From: Astropecten irregularis
Lineage: Eukaryota > Echinodermata > Asteroidea > Paxillosida > Astropectinidae
Direction of reading: 5' to 3'
NCBI GenBank assembly: GCA_963971285.1
Contig: OZ020245.1
Span: 25,610,096-25,674,095, forward strand
DNA: 64,000 bases
Shown: one piece after another, positions 30,301-45,300 of the stretch
Position numbering within the stretch: position 1 is the stretch's first letter
How the letters are laid out: every line of letters begins with the position of its first letter
Notes under the pieces: generated by a model
Database searches by the model: none
What the model saw: the letters and a program-made list of their open reading frames with translations, nothing else
What the model was told of the DNA's origin: nothing
Program-made: the position numbers and the translations under genes

Positions 30301-33300
30301 GGTTATCCACCAGACTGCTGCAAAGAAGTATGTGAGAACACTCCATAACCAAACTAATCTGATGGTCAAGTGACGTTTTACTAATACATTGGTCATTGTT
30401 AGAATATCTAAATTGAAGTACCAATTTTTTGGAACAATCAAACTGATGTTTCTAAAGAATGAAAGACTTATTTGAGTGACAAAATAATTTAAATTTGACT
30501 TTGTTTGAGTGACAAAATAATTTCAAGTTGACTGTGGAGTGACATTTGAATGTTCACTACATGTCTAGTGAACTGCCTGCTGTCCTGGTGAAAGATTTCA
30601 GCTACTATCACTAATCTCTAGATTGACAACCGACCATTAAATTATCTGCAATTACCTGTAGTTGATGTATACGGGCCTCATTTGCCTCTCTTTCAGCAGC
30701 CAATCCAGAGCACTGGTCCAAGTCATGTTGTTTAGCTTTCAGCCAATCATTGAGCTCTATCAGCTGATTGGCTAAGCCCTCGTGGTTGGCGACTTGTTCT
30801 TGTTTCTGCTGCAAACCCATCTGCATAGGAACAAGTATCAATAGTTTGGGATTTGCTTTATAGCACAATCACATCAAGATTTTGCTTAGCAAGCACTGGG
30901 TACCAACCAAGACTCATGAGGTATATTGCTTGCAAATGGTTCCCCGCTGATTTCTGCTTAACGTAAAATTTGCTGAGCAACATTTTGTGATTGACAGTTT
31001 CCATAACCTGAAACTTGAATATTAACACTTACTGAAATGCAACAGAGGGCCAATTACAAAAAACAAACAGAGCCAGAAGTTTTGGTTGGTAATTAGTCTT
31101 TCCAAAGCAAATTGTTGACGAGCAAATTTGTGTTCTTCAGAAACCGACCTCTGATCAAGAGTTCATTTACAAAGCGAGAATGTGCAAGTGTCTTTGTCAT
31201 ACAGGTTTGGATGTCCAAAAATTAACAGAGGTTTGACCGATAGATTTTTGCGGAGAACAGATGTTTCTCCTAACACACCTTCAGCCTACTGCAAAGATCT
31301 TGATATTCCTCTGTGATCTCCTCGGCCCTGGTTCGGACGTTGGGATCAGGGACACCGATCTTGGCCAGGTCTTGGGCCTGTGGGAAGAGAACCCCAACTT
31401 CTGGTTGATGGGCAATGACGTCACTGTCCAGTGTCTGTAAATAGAGCAAACATAAAGTAATCTATTAAAAGGTACAGTACAGGATTGGTAACATACCCAA
31501 ACAGAAATATTCACAGATTTACGTATAACTTTCAGGATATGAGGATGGTGCTGGTAGAAACATACCATTAAAATATTTCCGCCTGAACTTCTGTATTTAT
31601 CCAGAAATTAGTCAAACAAAGACCGAAAATAGTTTTTAAACTAGGGGTGAGAAATATTAAAAGTCAGTGGAGTTTTGTTACCGTCAGTTTTTCAAGTTGT
31701 TTCTTCTTGTCCTCTAGGTATACACACAGCTTGTCCAGGTTTGCAAGAAGCCTCTCTGCCTCCATCAGCCAATCGGAGAGCCTCTTACATCCCTCCTCGT
31801 GGGCCTCCCACTTGTCCAGCACCTGTTCCAGTTGATCCCTCGCCTCTCCGGCGTGACTGCTCAGGGCGGTAAGGTCCTGTCCCTGGCTGGACAGTGAGGT
31901 CCTGATCACCTCCTGACCTGCAGGAGCCGTCAGAGCCATGACAGCATCTGCCTTAGCTGCAGACTCATCAAGCTTCTGCTGACCAATGTCTTCAGCTTCT
32001 TTCAAACTCTGGAGAAGCAAAAGGGAAAAGCAAGAGAATTATCCACAGTCATTTTGCTGATCTAAATCAATGAACAACGTGCAGTCTGAGCCAAAGAATG
32101 AAATAAAGTTCCTCATTAGAGCTGCCCAAAATGTAACTTTACATGTGCTATCATGAAGGATAATAGATTGTGCATTTAAGCTCAAAAGAAGTACATAGTC
32201 TGGAGCCGGAGCCGGAGCCGAAGCCGGAGCTGAGGTTTGGAAAAAGGCCCAATAAAAAAAGTTGAGCACATTTTGACCAGCACTTTGAGCTTGCCTACCT
32301 GTAGGTTATGCAGCTGCTGCTTGAGTTTGTCCTTGTGTGGTGGTATCTCCTTATTGTCATCAAGATCCTTCTCTGCCTGAGCCAGCCATGTCTGCAGATC
32401 AGCTACGGTCTGATTGTAGCATCTGTGGTCATCCAATGCTCTGTTGGCAGTCTCGCTGGATTCCTGAGAAAGCAAAGGATGTGGGCAGATAGAAATATTG
32501 AGACCAGAGAGCTCCGTGATGACAAATCCTGACCATCAACTGTCCTTGCCAACCTGGGGCTGATTTCACTAATGCTTTGCAATCATCGCTAAAGCCCAAA
32601 TCCATCACTAAACGGAAAATCAATCGCTACTTTACTATCAATTTTCCGTTAGCGATGATCGCAAAGCGTTAGTGAAATCCTCCATTTACAGACAGCATGT
32701 ATACCTGAATCCGTCAAAGCTATAACAGCAATTCTCCTGAAGATGGCTCCGGAGTGTCGAGTTAACCAGCTCTTTTCAGAGCCAAGCCATACTCACGACA
32801 GAGATAAATATTTGTCACATTGTGTTACCGCAAACTGTTTACTTTAAGTACTTCCGCCATGCATAGCCTCAACTAAGTTAACAACAAATCTACAATCTTT
32901 TTCGTTTAAAGTTAAATCACTGCCTTTAAATTCTTTCTTTATCATCTAACAACAAAGACCAAAAAATGACTTTCTGAGAAACTCAAATTTTGCAATGTGC
33001 AACTTTAATGACATCAAAGCAGAGCCCTAGCCTTGATTCCACTTTACATCTAGGTCTTACTGACTGCAGTAAAAAATATAGTAAATCTATCAGCACTCAC
33101 AGTGGCTTTGTTTTTCAATGTGTAGTATCTGACTGAGGTACTTTCAATGCTGGTGTCCAGCAATTGTTGAGCAGTCTGCATCAGCTCTGTCAGTTGGGTC
33201 TCGTGTGCTGCGATGTCTTTCACAAGGCTCTGCAAATGAATGAACAATGAAATATACAGAGATGAGAATTATCACACACAAAAATTAAACAGGAGGATGA

Positions 33301-36300
33301 ATTTTTTTCAGCTTGTCTACCTCCATGTTTGAATGCGCTGTCCTTACCTGGCACCTTTGACAAGCCTTCTCCTTCCCAGGTAGGTCTGCCTGTAGCACCG
33401 AAGCCTCCACAAGCTCAGCCTCCTTCTGAAGCAGCCATTTCTCAAAGTCCTCTTTCTTCTGGTCATGCTGGCTTCTTTGCTCGAGATTGGCGGCAAGTTT
33501 GGCTTCCGACACGGCCACCCTTGCAAGAGCCTTCTCCCACCTGTCAGTGACCTGCGCAGCTTGCTCATCCAGTTTGGCCTGACCAGAGTCTGTGGTGGAG
33601 GTTGAGGTCTTGTGGGTATAGTCTTGGAGCTGACTGAGTTTCAACTGTCCCTCTGGGCACTGTGCTTGTAGGTCCTGGATGAGGAAATAAATCAACCCAA
33701 CACATTCTCTTTCATCAAATTGTAACATTTCACGACACTCAATTGTCTCAGTGCCTCTCGGAAGAGTGTTTTGGGGAGTACATTGACAACTGCAAAGGTT
33801 TATGATTTCCCTCCTCCCTGAAAATCTTATGACCACTTTACCTTGAGGCACTGCAGCTTGGCCTCCAGTTCTTGGACATCTGATGGTGTGACCAATGTCT
33901 GGCTAAGGCCCTCCTCTAAGGCTGCAATAAGGCCAGACATGTCCTCTGCTGCCTCCTGCCAAGACTCATGGGCAGCCACTGCCTCTTCCTGCTGATGGTG
34001 CACATCCTGAAGTAAATAGGAAAGGCAAATTTGTCACTCCTTTGCCCTTTTTAAGATGGCGGGGATGACTTCAACACGAAATCAACAAGATTTTTAACAA
34101 TTAGACTATTGAACTATTTTCAAGGTTATAATATCTGAGATGAAACATGCATACCTTCAGCTTGTCCAGCAGATCCTGGTACTGTTTCTCCACACTGCAA
34201 ACCTTCTGTTCCAAATACTCCACGATGTCTGGTTGGTTGCCCGGTACCAAAGCTGCCATCCTCTGCTTGAGCTCTTCCACATTTTGGTCTTGGTCTGCAA
34301 GACTGTCCTTTAGATCCTACCAACAGAGAACAGTGTGAACAATTTAGAACTGACAGAAAATGGTCTCTCGCTCGACTTCTTGGAGACTGGAAATTCTGGG
34401 TTGATGCACCATAGTGTGTCCTTAGGCCAATTTTATTAAGTTGCTTGAGATAATGGTTTTGTGCTTTACATATTGACCCAATTTTATTTTGCAGCATTGT
34501 TTTACAGTAAGCCCAGGAAGAGTGTGTTAACTCATCAACTTCGACTGCTCTATGACACAACAATGCAAACAGCCGTGTGTAAGCAAGCCAAATAGTGAAA
34601 TATGTTTGAGCAAATTTTCTACTGTCACAGGCAATTGGACAGAGTTCTGAAATTGGGCACTAGTGAGGAGGATGCAGTCAGACTAAAATTACAACAAATT
34701 TGTCCTCTTAGATTTGAAATCATCATGGCAATGCTCAAGTTTCACTGGTCAAATAATCAATGACCTGGGCCCAATTTTATGAAATCCGTTACTGTGATAG
34801 CATACTTTTTTGCTTTAACGGTTAGCATATTTCACAGAAGAGTTTTCATTTACAATACGCTAAGCAAGGACTTTCTGCAAAATGCACATAACAGTGTGTT
34901 AGCAGAAAAAAAATTAAGGTAAGCCTATATGTAGAAAATCTTTGCTAACCAATTAACGTGTAGCACATGTAGCACTTTACGTGTAGCACTGCCCGTAAGC
35001 ACAAAACAAAAATAGGCCATAACTGATTTCATGAAATTGGTCCCTGTTTCATCCGCCATTTTTATATTTGGAGGAGCACCCTTGTACCTTGACTTCTCTG
35101 AGATGGCTGTGTTTATCAGCAAGGTCCTCTCTGGGCTCTGCAGCATCCTTGAGGGAGGCCTCCATGTCTAGAAGCCACAGCGTGGCCTCGGTAACACTGC
35201 CTTCAAAGTCACGCCATGCCACCACCCAGTCCTCCAGCACGGTCTGGCACTGGTCGGCACTGGGCAACAGCTGATCCCACTGGCTCCGCAGTGACTGGAC
35301 GCTGGCCAGTAAGGCCGTCTGACCCTCTGGCGTTGTGTGCCGATCCAGCGTAGCCAGAGTTTCCTCTGCTGCCTCTAGACAGGACTGCAATTGTTCTCGC
35401 TTGGCTAAGAGATTCTGGAGAACATAAAAAATTGCAAAAGACGATTTAAAAGATGTCATCGTTCTGCAGGCATTGATGTTGATTTGGCTGAAGGAACACC
35501 AAACTGTATTTTTTCTATTTTCACCTGATCATCAGGTGGTCTATTGATACAATTTTGGGGGTCCTAAGAAAATAATCCCAGTCCCAGCTCTGACGCAACC
35601 CAGATATCCCTCTGTGGTGCTGGAATGGTGCATACCTCAATAGCCTGTAACTTGTCTTCACACATCTGGCAGTCACCAGAAGGGTCAGAGCAGGTAGCCA
35701 CGGTCTCCTGAGCTTGCTTCAAAGAGGTCTCGGCTTCAGCTAGAGACGAGAGGAATTCTTCATTCTGTCTGATACCCTCATCAATCTTCAATCTTGAATC
35801 CTGCAGAAACAAAACCAATTAGGCTAAATGTGTCAATACAAATACCTTTATTGTATACATCCATTTAATGTGGTGCACTGGGTTCTACAGTGATATTTCC
35901 CTTGTTCATTAGGCACTTAATTCTTGTCTTAGACAATCTCAGCTCCTTGGGGAGGATACAAATGAAGAGGCTGATATTCAACAAATGGTGTCTTTCTGAG
36001 GCAAGTAAATGATTTGAGACAAGTAAAGTACAGCTTAACAATCACAGGTTACCAGCCAGAAACTCAATGCAGTGTCTTTTGTTTGTGGCATGGTTCCCAA
36101 CTTATATTGCTCAGCATGAAAATCTGCTGAGCCAATTGTTTCTCATGTCAAAGCAGCTCTATGAAAGTGGATTCCTGGTCTTGAAAACCTTAATGGTGAG
36201 GTTTGTACCTTCAATCTGAGACAGAGTTGTTGATAGTCCTTGTTGATCTCCTCTGTGTTGGCATCAATCTCTGGGCTTGTGACACCCTTGTTGTGCAACT

Positions 36301-39300
36301 CCTGGGCAAGAGGGGACAGACTCTGTACAGGCTCTTGACGTGAGTCAACTTCCTCGCTCAAGGACTGAACAAAAAAATAGATGAACAAGGAAAATGTAAG
36401 GAAAAGTTTTCAGCCGATGTCAAAATAGATTGGCATCCTGAAATCTCTTTTGAAAATTTATTGAATAATCAGTGAAGTAGAAGCGGATGAAGCTGGTACA
36501 CACCTTCCTAAGACCCATAGTACTGTAACTGGTTTCACCAGTTAGAATGTAGAATGAGTGATAAACTGCCAGAATGTGTTTTGTATACCATTTGCTATAA
36601 GTATTGCTGTAAATTGGTAGTCAACAGATTTAAGAGCAAATTTCTATCGTACCTGCAACATTTCTGATTTTGTCTTCCTCTCCTCCAAGTCAGCGCAAGG
36701 TTCCTCCACAGTATCTAAGGCTGCCTCTACCTCCCTGATCCAATCAGAGAGCTTCTGGCAACTGCTGTCAAGATCTTCCCACTCCTGCAATACTTCCTGC
36801 GACCGGTCCTTGGCCCTGCTGGTTTGGTCTCTCAAGGCGGCCGAGCCTTGCTGTAGTCCGGCCACAGATCCATGGATGACCTCTTGACCCGCTGGAGTGG
36901 TCAAGGGTAGGGTATCTGTAGCCGTGGCAATGGATTCTCCCAGTTTCTTGTCGCCAGAATTCTGAGACTCATCCAGAGTCTTTGTCCAAAAGTAAAAGAT
37001 ACACAAATAAAAAAAAAACGTCATGAGTACCTTTTGACTGACCCAAAATTGGGAATAGGAGTTAGTTTGTGGAACTGACGAAACATCACATTTTGGCTTC
37101 CTAAATGATGCAGCCCAACCCAAAGCACCCAAATAAATCAAATAATTGCACATTTTGAAAATACGAAATAATTAAAATACCTTTCAAAAGAAACTCTTAC
37201 CAAATATTTAAAAGGAAAAGATATCACGACTCTAACAATTATAAGCCCAATTTAAGCCACAATTTGATTAAAAAAGTCTTAAAAATACTCCCACTTACTT
37301 TTGTCTCAATTTTGTTTGTCTTTACAAGGTGGCTGAGACAAACTCTTATAAATTAAAATTACTTGCATGTTCTTGTCTTCTTGTCAATAGCCTTTGAGAA
37401 AGATCCTGCTAGGATCGGTAAATCAGGCCCTCCTAATTCCAAGTATTTCATGTCAATATTGTGGATGATGAGCAGTTTGCAGCAATTAATTACTTGTAAA
37501 ACTAATCTAAGAAAAATATGTTGATGAATGTTTTCACACCCCTACCTGCAGAGCAACAAGTTGATTTTGAAGTTGTTCTTTGGTCAGGGGTATCTTAGCA
37601 TTGTCCTCGACAGCTTGCTGTGTCTGTGTCAACCAGTGTTTATACTCATCCACATTATGTTCAAACTGTCTGTGATCGTCCATTGCTTTCTTGGCTTGCT
37701 GACAGGAATTCTATAGGGCAAAACACACATACACAGATGTATAAGGCTGGATAGCTCAGTTTGTAGAGTGCCGGTACAGTATTCAAGGGGTCAACACTGG
37801 TTTGAATCCCACTCCGGTAAATATTTCTCTGTTCACCTTTCTATGACTTCAAATTGTCCATACTAGTGATCAACTTTTAATTTATTTTTTTTTAGCTTTC
37901 GATAAAGATTGTACTAGGATCGAAACGAGTCAAGCCCTCCTAACTCCAAGCATTTATAAATGTTCCAATTGGTTACTCTTGTGCGTACTTGATGATAGCA
38001 AAATATATCTATTAATTCTATGTGAATGTGGAGAAAAAAAGTTGATTTCACAAAACTCATTATTGATAGCATCAAATAATTTCGCCCAATGTATGGTAAT
38101 GATAATACATTTAGTTCTTTATTTTGAGTGAATGTAATCTATTTCATTGAGAGATTACGCTGTAACCATACACTGTAGTCAGACCCTTTTGGTTTTTGGG
38201 CAATAAACAAACCCACATTTGCGCTACGAATGTAAGATTAGACCAAGGAAGAAAAACCACCAAAATGAACTCTAAAAGTGATTCCTTCTGAGCTGTGGTA
38301 CAGGACCGGAGTCCTTGGTGAAATGTCAGAAACAATGGCTACTTACATGTGATCTATCCAAGAGGTCATGGAATCTAGAGGACAGCTGCTCAGATTGGTC
38401 ATCATGAAACTGACTGGCATCTTGTAATATCTTTGCCAGCACTGGTTCATGAAGGGCAATATCTTCACTGAGTTTCTGTGGCAAGATAAATGTAATGATT
38501 GATTTAAGGAATTTCATCAACAGAAGTGATGATATTGATCCAACAAAGTCTATGATCAAGACAATTGGTTGTGGGCAGGTCTGATATATTTAACTCTTCC
38601 CTTCTGACCTTGCATTCATCCAACGCCTTCTCCTTCCCAGCAAGATCCGGACGGAGCTCAGATGCCGCTGCCAAGTCCCTCTCTGCCTTGCTGAGCCACA
38701 TGGCAAACTCCTCCCGAAGGTCATCGTGCTGGCTCCTTGCACTCAGGGTCTGGGCGAGTCTGGACTCGGACTCAGCCAATTGAGCCTGCAGGGCATTCCA
38801 CTTCTCCATGAGTTGGGCAGCTTGCTGGTTGAGCTTGGGCTGGCCAGTGGTTGCCGTCGAGGCTAGAGTCCTGCCAGTCTGGTCATCCAGCTGGGCAAGC
38901 CTGGTCTGGCCCTCTGGACATCTTGATTGCAGCACCTACAAATACATCGGGTTTTCAGTGTGATATATCAAACATCATTCCCACATAATCCTATAAAATC
39001 CAACAATGGAAGTGACACGTATGGCTACGCAAATCTGGGCTTCTATACGCATTTGAACACTTAAGACCCGGTGTATACCGGTATTTACAATCCCTTCCCG
39101 GACAAGAGGAGGTGATACACTTAAGTAACTGGATGGCATCAAGCTCTGAACCAATCGGGCCAGCAGGGATAAGGCAACCCGGCCCGGTTCCCGGACAGTC
39201 TGTAAATAGATGCCGGGCCTAAATTCCAATCATTTAAAAAAAGTATAATGCATATCTAAAAAGTGACCTTGAAATCTTTTGTCATATTTCCCTGCTGTTT

Positions 39301-42300
39301 AGCCATTTATTTATTCATCTATCTATCTATTTATTTGTTTGTTCAATTAACCATTTCAGGTATTATTAGTCAACAAACTTATACAGGTGGATTTTAGATC
39401 ATGTTGATGTGGATGTCGGTTGGTTGTCTCACCTTGAGTTGCTCTTTCCTGGCCTGTAGCTCTTCGGGGACTGTGGAGAGGGTAGCCGTCTGATTCAGAC
39501 CTTCCTCTAAGGCTGCAATGAGGCCAGACATGTCCTCCGCTGCCTCCTGCCAAGACTCATGGGCAGCCACTGCCTCTTCCTGCTGATGGTGCACGTCCTG
39601 GGAGAGCAAATCATGCCACATGGGATGAATACACACACTGGCTTCCATCCAGTTTTCCAGCTAGACCATCCAACTACAGAATGAGGCTAGGCCTTTCATG
39701 GTGAATAAACCCTGGGGCCCATAAAGTGCAAACTATTCCCGTGTCAAGGTGACTCAACAGGCTTCATGCACTGATATCAGCAACATGGTGACAGAACAAT
39801 GCCAAACATACAGTATGCACATCGGGTGTGATGGACAACTTGTGACATTCTTGTGACCTCTAGCTCAAAGATTCCTACTCAAATGACATCTGTATAGTAG
39901 GTTTGCATCAAGTGTCATACATGACATGCAATGACAAGGTCTACCAGGATATTTGAATGTACAGAGGGAGAGTTGGACCAGTTTAGAAGTCAGATTCCAA
40001 AGCAATGATCTTGAGTCCCACAAAACTGATTTCTCTGATGGCGGCATAAACTTACATCAATCCTGTCCAGTAGGCTCTTGTACTGCTGCTGTAGATTCTC
40101 GGCCTGGTATTCCACCTGCTGACTGACTGCTGGGGAGTTGTCCACAGCCAAGGAATCAGCCATCTCCTGGAACCTCTGGACTCTCTCAGACTGATTCTCA
40201 ATTTCTGCTTGGAGGAGCTGCGGTAGACAAAACCCAGACAGCAAATGAATGACTGCATTCTTGTCATTATTAGAAGAATTTTAGCAGGGTTCCTTGCACA
40301 ATGGGAATAAAATATAAAAGTTTCCCTTGGTTGGGTTGGAACCATCAATCCTCACCTTGACTTTCTCCAGATGAGAAGCCTTCTCTGGGAGATCCTCTCT
40401 CAACTCAGAAGCCTTGCAAACAGACTCGTCCCACTTCTTAAGCTGAGCGTCCAGATCAACCAGGTCATTCTCGTACTCTTTCCACCTCCGCACCTTGTCC
40501 TCCAGAATGGCTCTGCACTGGTTCAGGCCGGCCACTATCTGGTTCCACTGGCCTTGGAGCATCTGAATTTGAGAGGTCATGGTGGACTGTCCATCCGGGG
40601 TGGTGCGGGGAGCTAGCGTGTCGTGGGTATTAGCAGCAGACTCCAGGTGGGACTGGATCTGGTCTTGTTTTGCCAACAGACCCTGCAGATACACGAGTTT
40701 TGGATATAATCACAGTAAACATCGAGGACGAGTTTCTTAGACATGTTACAAAAAGAACCACAGACTAGTTTTGCCTAACAATCACGGGTTACCAGCTAAA
40801 CCTCCGTGCCTCATATCATGCACAAGACAGGTCCCCAGCTGACCAATTTCACTAGCGCTTTGTGATCATCGTTAAATCCCAAATCCATTGCTAAACGGAC
40901 AATCGATCGCTACCGTGGACTAGTTAACAATTCGTTTACATTCATCAAAGGGCTGTAAATGTTATTTGCGGTCTAAATTCAGTACGAAACTAGCTGGTTT
41001 AAGTTACTTGGCAGAACCTAAAATGAAAACCTACAAAAAAAAGTTTCAAGAAATGCTCTCTAGAATGAACAACAATGTACCTCTGAGGTTTGCAGTTTGT
41101 CCTCACACAAATTCCGGTCTCCTGCAGGGTCAGCACAAGTAGTTAGGGTCTCCTTAGCTTGCTGTAAAAATGTCTCTGCTTCATCCGTTGTCTTGATAAA
41201 CTCTTCATGTTGCTTGATCCCTTGTTCACTTTGGGTCATGGCCTCCTGAAAATCCAAGAATGTAGAGTGTTAATGCTCAGACAAATTGCAGGAAATACTG
41301 CTTAGCATTTATTTCAGTGCTGAGCAAAAATTCAGCTGAGGACCAGCTGCAAAGCAGTAATCACTACAGGGAACTGTACTGATGTTTTGTGTTTGCTATT
41401 AAGCATAAAATGTTTCCTGCTTAGCAAGTTTTGCGAACTCAACCTACATTGACTCTTGCTTGGAGATAATCGTAGTCTTGCTGCAGCTGAGCAGCTTGCT
41501 GCGATGGTTTAGTCGTGCCACATCTTGTCTGGACTCTGTCCGCCTTGTGCTCAACTGTAGTCAGGGTGGGCTTCTCAAAGCCTAACCTCTCAGCCAATGC
41601 CTGAAAAAGTGATCAGAGATGATATAAAATTCAACAAAGAGGAACCTGAACTTTAAGAAAGGAAACAAAATCAACTTGAAAATTTGTTTTTATTTATAAT
41701 ACTGGAGTGAGTTAAAAGAAATTGATCTGCCGTAGAGAAAAAAAAGCTCTTGGACTTGCACCGCATTTGGCAAGCAAGCCTCCATGTAAGTTACAGTGAC
41801 TGGTCCACATAAAGCAGGATTCTGTTTAATTCTTGTTGGTTACAGATAATAAAGGTCCTGTGATGATGAAAATGCAAGACCACAATGGTTCATTGAGCAT
41901 AAAATACCTGAAGGTTCTTCAACTGGGTCTTCCTGTCTTCCAGGGAGGCACAAGGGATGCTCTCTGTCTCCAGCATCCTCTCCACCTCTTCCAATTCTTC
42001 CGACAGCTCCCCGGCAGTTTCTTCAAAGTCTCGACAGTCCAGCAGGCAGGACTCCAAGGCCTTCTCAGCCCCATCTAAGGACTGAAGAAGCTTGGCCAGC
42101 TGGTCCTGCCTGGCCTGGGCCTCTGGGCTGAGGATGGAGCGCTGGTCATCAGACAACAGAGGGAGTATCTTCTCCAACCTGGTGTTGATGGAGGACAACT
42201 GAGAGGCATGCTGGGGAACTGAAGCACCTTTCAGCTCCTGAAATCAAAAAGATTTGCTTTAAATTAGGGAGAAGCCTTTTGATCATTTGTTATTCTTTGG

Positions 42301-45300
42301 GTTTTTTTTTTTTTTTTAAACATGCATTCCATTTTTTTTTCAAAATGCATATCCTAATATTAACCACAGGAAATTTCATCCAAAATGGTTTTCTTGTTTC
42401 TGAAAAACGAAACAAATAATGCTTCAGAGGTTTTTTTTGGTGAACTTGTGGAGGTATGCAGGCGGTGATTTTTTGGCAATGACAGCATTTTAGAGGGGAA
42501 TATTTCACAGGAAGATTTGAAATGTTCACAAAAATCTGAAAGATGCTTTTTGATCATTTCCAATCCTCTACCAAACCCATACTTGGGATGATAATCACTT
42601 AAGATTGTATCCTCGTTCGCGGACCAACCTTGATGTCATTGAGCCTCTTCTCCAGGGTCTGGGGTTCTCCCTGAGTGCTGACAAAGGTCTTCATCTCATC
42701 CTCATCATACTGCATCTCCTCTTCAACTTGCCTGAGAGACTGTTGACATTGGTACACCAGGGCCTCAGTCAGAGTCTCCTGAATCTGATGGTAAAAAAAG
42801 GAGGATCAAGAATTGAGAGAGCATATTGGGGTCATGGCGGTTTACAGTGAAACCTTGATTCCCGTCAGCTGAACTTGAACCGGCATGCCAACCTAACTTT
42901 CAAATGCTACATTTCATAGCAAAATATCAGCTTTTCTGTGTCTCACTGATCTGCACTGCAGCCACTGCAGAAAACCAGTATGGAACGTCAAGGTCAAAAC
43001 AAATTCTTGCTGGTCAAGTTGAATTTTTTCAACATTTTGGACATTTTCTAACTATGTTTGTATTTTTGTAATGATTCCATTTATTGGGAATCTACAAAAG
43101 AAAACTAGTATCTTGTTGTAATTTTAAAGCAAAGCAGGTTTTACCATCTGCTTTATATTGTTGAAATATCCATACAAACTAGAAAGACCGAACTTCAGTG
43201 AAGAAATCCCTTTACAAGAGCCTTCATTCAGAGAAAATTGGTATATACAGAAAATGGGATTTCAAGGATTGAACAGTTTCTTCTGGTTCTTTTTCTTTTC
43301 TTTTCTTTTCTTTTTTAATTGTTAAAGATTATTTTAATTATGGACGTCTGAATCCTCAGCATACCTGGTGATCTCTGGTCTCGATATTGGAGAACGTCTT
43401 GATCAATCTGTCCATATCGGCCTGCAGCGGGCCCCCGCTGGCCTTGGGAAATTTCCGCGTGAGCACCTGAAAGTCGCTGACCAAGGCATCCAGATCAAGT
43501 TTTGTGCCTGCCAAGTTTTTAGACACAGCCTGCGTAAAGATGATGAAGAAACCAATTACTGAGTAGATCAAGGTTACCACAAATCAAGATAATATTGTGT
43601 GTTTCACTTCAAAATTTCTACAGATTTTGCTCTATACTTTGGCAGTTTTTTAAGAAGAGTTTGATAGTGATGGTATAAAAAAAAAAAAACCACATGCCTA
43701 AGTTTGGTAATGTATCTACATTTTTATATCCAAAAAATCGAGTTCAAATGTCAATATCGATCTTATAATCAAAACAGAAATCACGGGCAAGTTTATAAAA
43801 AAACTTCCATTAAAAAGAGTACAGAAGTCTTGAAAAGACCAGAGTCCCTTACCTGGCATTCCATGAGTTCCTCCATGATGCCTTGCTCTGGTAAGCTAGT
43901 GTCTGAGCACCTTGATAGGCGAGAGTCCAGCTCCTCTAGTCTGGCCATGAGATCTTGGAGTCTGGCTCTCAGACGGTCTCTCTGACTGGTGAACTCTCCC
44001 AGACTGGTCTCAGCAGTCAAGGCCAGCTGAATTCAAACAAACATGACATCAAAAGTAAAAACCAACTACCACCTTCATGATGGTGAGGTTGCAGGATGCT
44101 TGAGATCACACCTGACATGCAAGCTTCTTTAAGAGGGTAATCCCGTATCATTAAGCAGAACAACCAGTGGTCAAAAGAAAAAGGCCACACCACAGTAAAA
44201 CTGTGACAAATTTAACGGAACAGATAAGCTCCAAATAATTTGCTTAGAATTAAACCCCAAAAAGCTCTTTGCCAGTCAGAAGAATTTTCAAACAAATGAA
44301 GAAGGCAACAAAGAATTGCATACCTGTTTAGCCTGAGTGATGTTGGCTTCCACTCTCTGCACTGCTTCCTCTGCCACAGGTATGGCTGCACCAGGGTTCA
44401 TAGACCTCAACTCCTGCACTGCCGTTGCCAGAAGGGTTAGATCTGCTTCTCGGCTAGACACATCGGTCTGGAAGGACAGACACAGTGTTTTGTTTTAACA
44501 GAATGATTTCTGACACCAAAAAAGCTCTCTGTTTGTAAGTGGTGTCAATTTTATATACAGTATCTAGTGTGTCTACAGTGTCTACATCATGTTAGGTTGA
44601 GAGAACTAACTCATCAAGTTATCTAGTGTGTCTACAGTGTCTACATCATGTTAGGTTGAGAGAACTAACTCATCAAGTTAGAGAAAATATGGAGACTACA
44701 TAAGGACAAATCCAGAAAAAAGGTTTAATGCATGTATCACAAATATCGGTACAGTATTCTGGGGGTCCTGGTTCGAATCCCGCTCCAGTCAAATTGTTCA
44801 CTTTTCAATGACTTAAGAATATGAAAGGTACAAACCTTGAACTGGTCCAGTCTCGCCTTGGTCTTTCCCTCATCCTCCATCTCTGCAGGAACCTGCTCCA
44901 ACTCTGTCACCTCGGCTCCAATCCACGATGCCAAGGCTTCCTCCTGGAATCTGACCGCATCCCACAGATCCAACTGCCTCCTCAGCTTGGCCTTGCGGTC
45001 CTCCACTACTTCCTCCGAGGATGCCACAGTAGATGAGAGAGAGATGGCTTCTTGGATGGAGGGTGGTGGGAGCTGCTGCAAGTCGGCTGGGCCCGTTGAT
45101 AGAGCATCCAGGAGGGACGTGAGGTCATTGCTGAGGGCTTTCAGGTGCTCTGCTTGGTCTTGCAGACGTGACAGCTCCTCACTGGCAACCTAGATGATGA
45201 GCAAAATAACAGAAAGTGCTAGTTAAAAATGTTTAATACTGACATGGACAGTCTTGTTAAATAAAATTAGTAGAGGTAACCCTTTGACCCCAATCATCCG

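Noticed and set aside
32182..32298. Ala/Pro-rich extension of exon 43 (APASAPAPAP)
   Set aside because: Read-through of the donor GTAGGC into an intronic GGAGCC repeat.
37743..37815. tRNA gene
   Set aside because: A and B boxes are good but the acceptor and anticodon arms do not pair and the sequence recurs as a SINE.
39060..39215. Possible MITE around CCGGTGTATACCGG / CCCGGTTCCCGG
   Set aside because: Palindromic words are present but no consistent terminal inverted repeat could be found.
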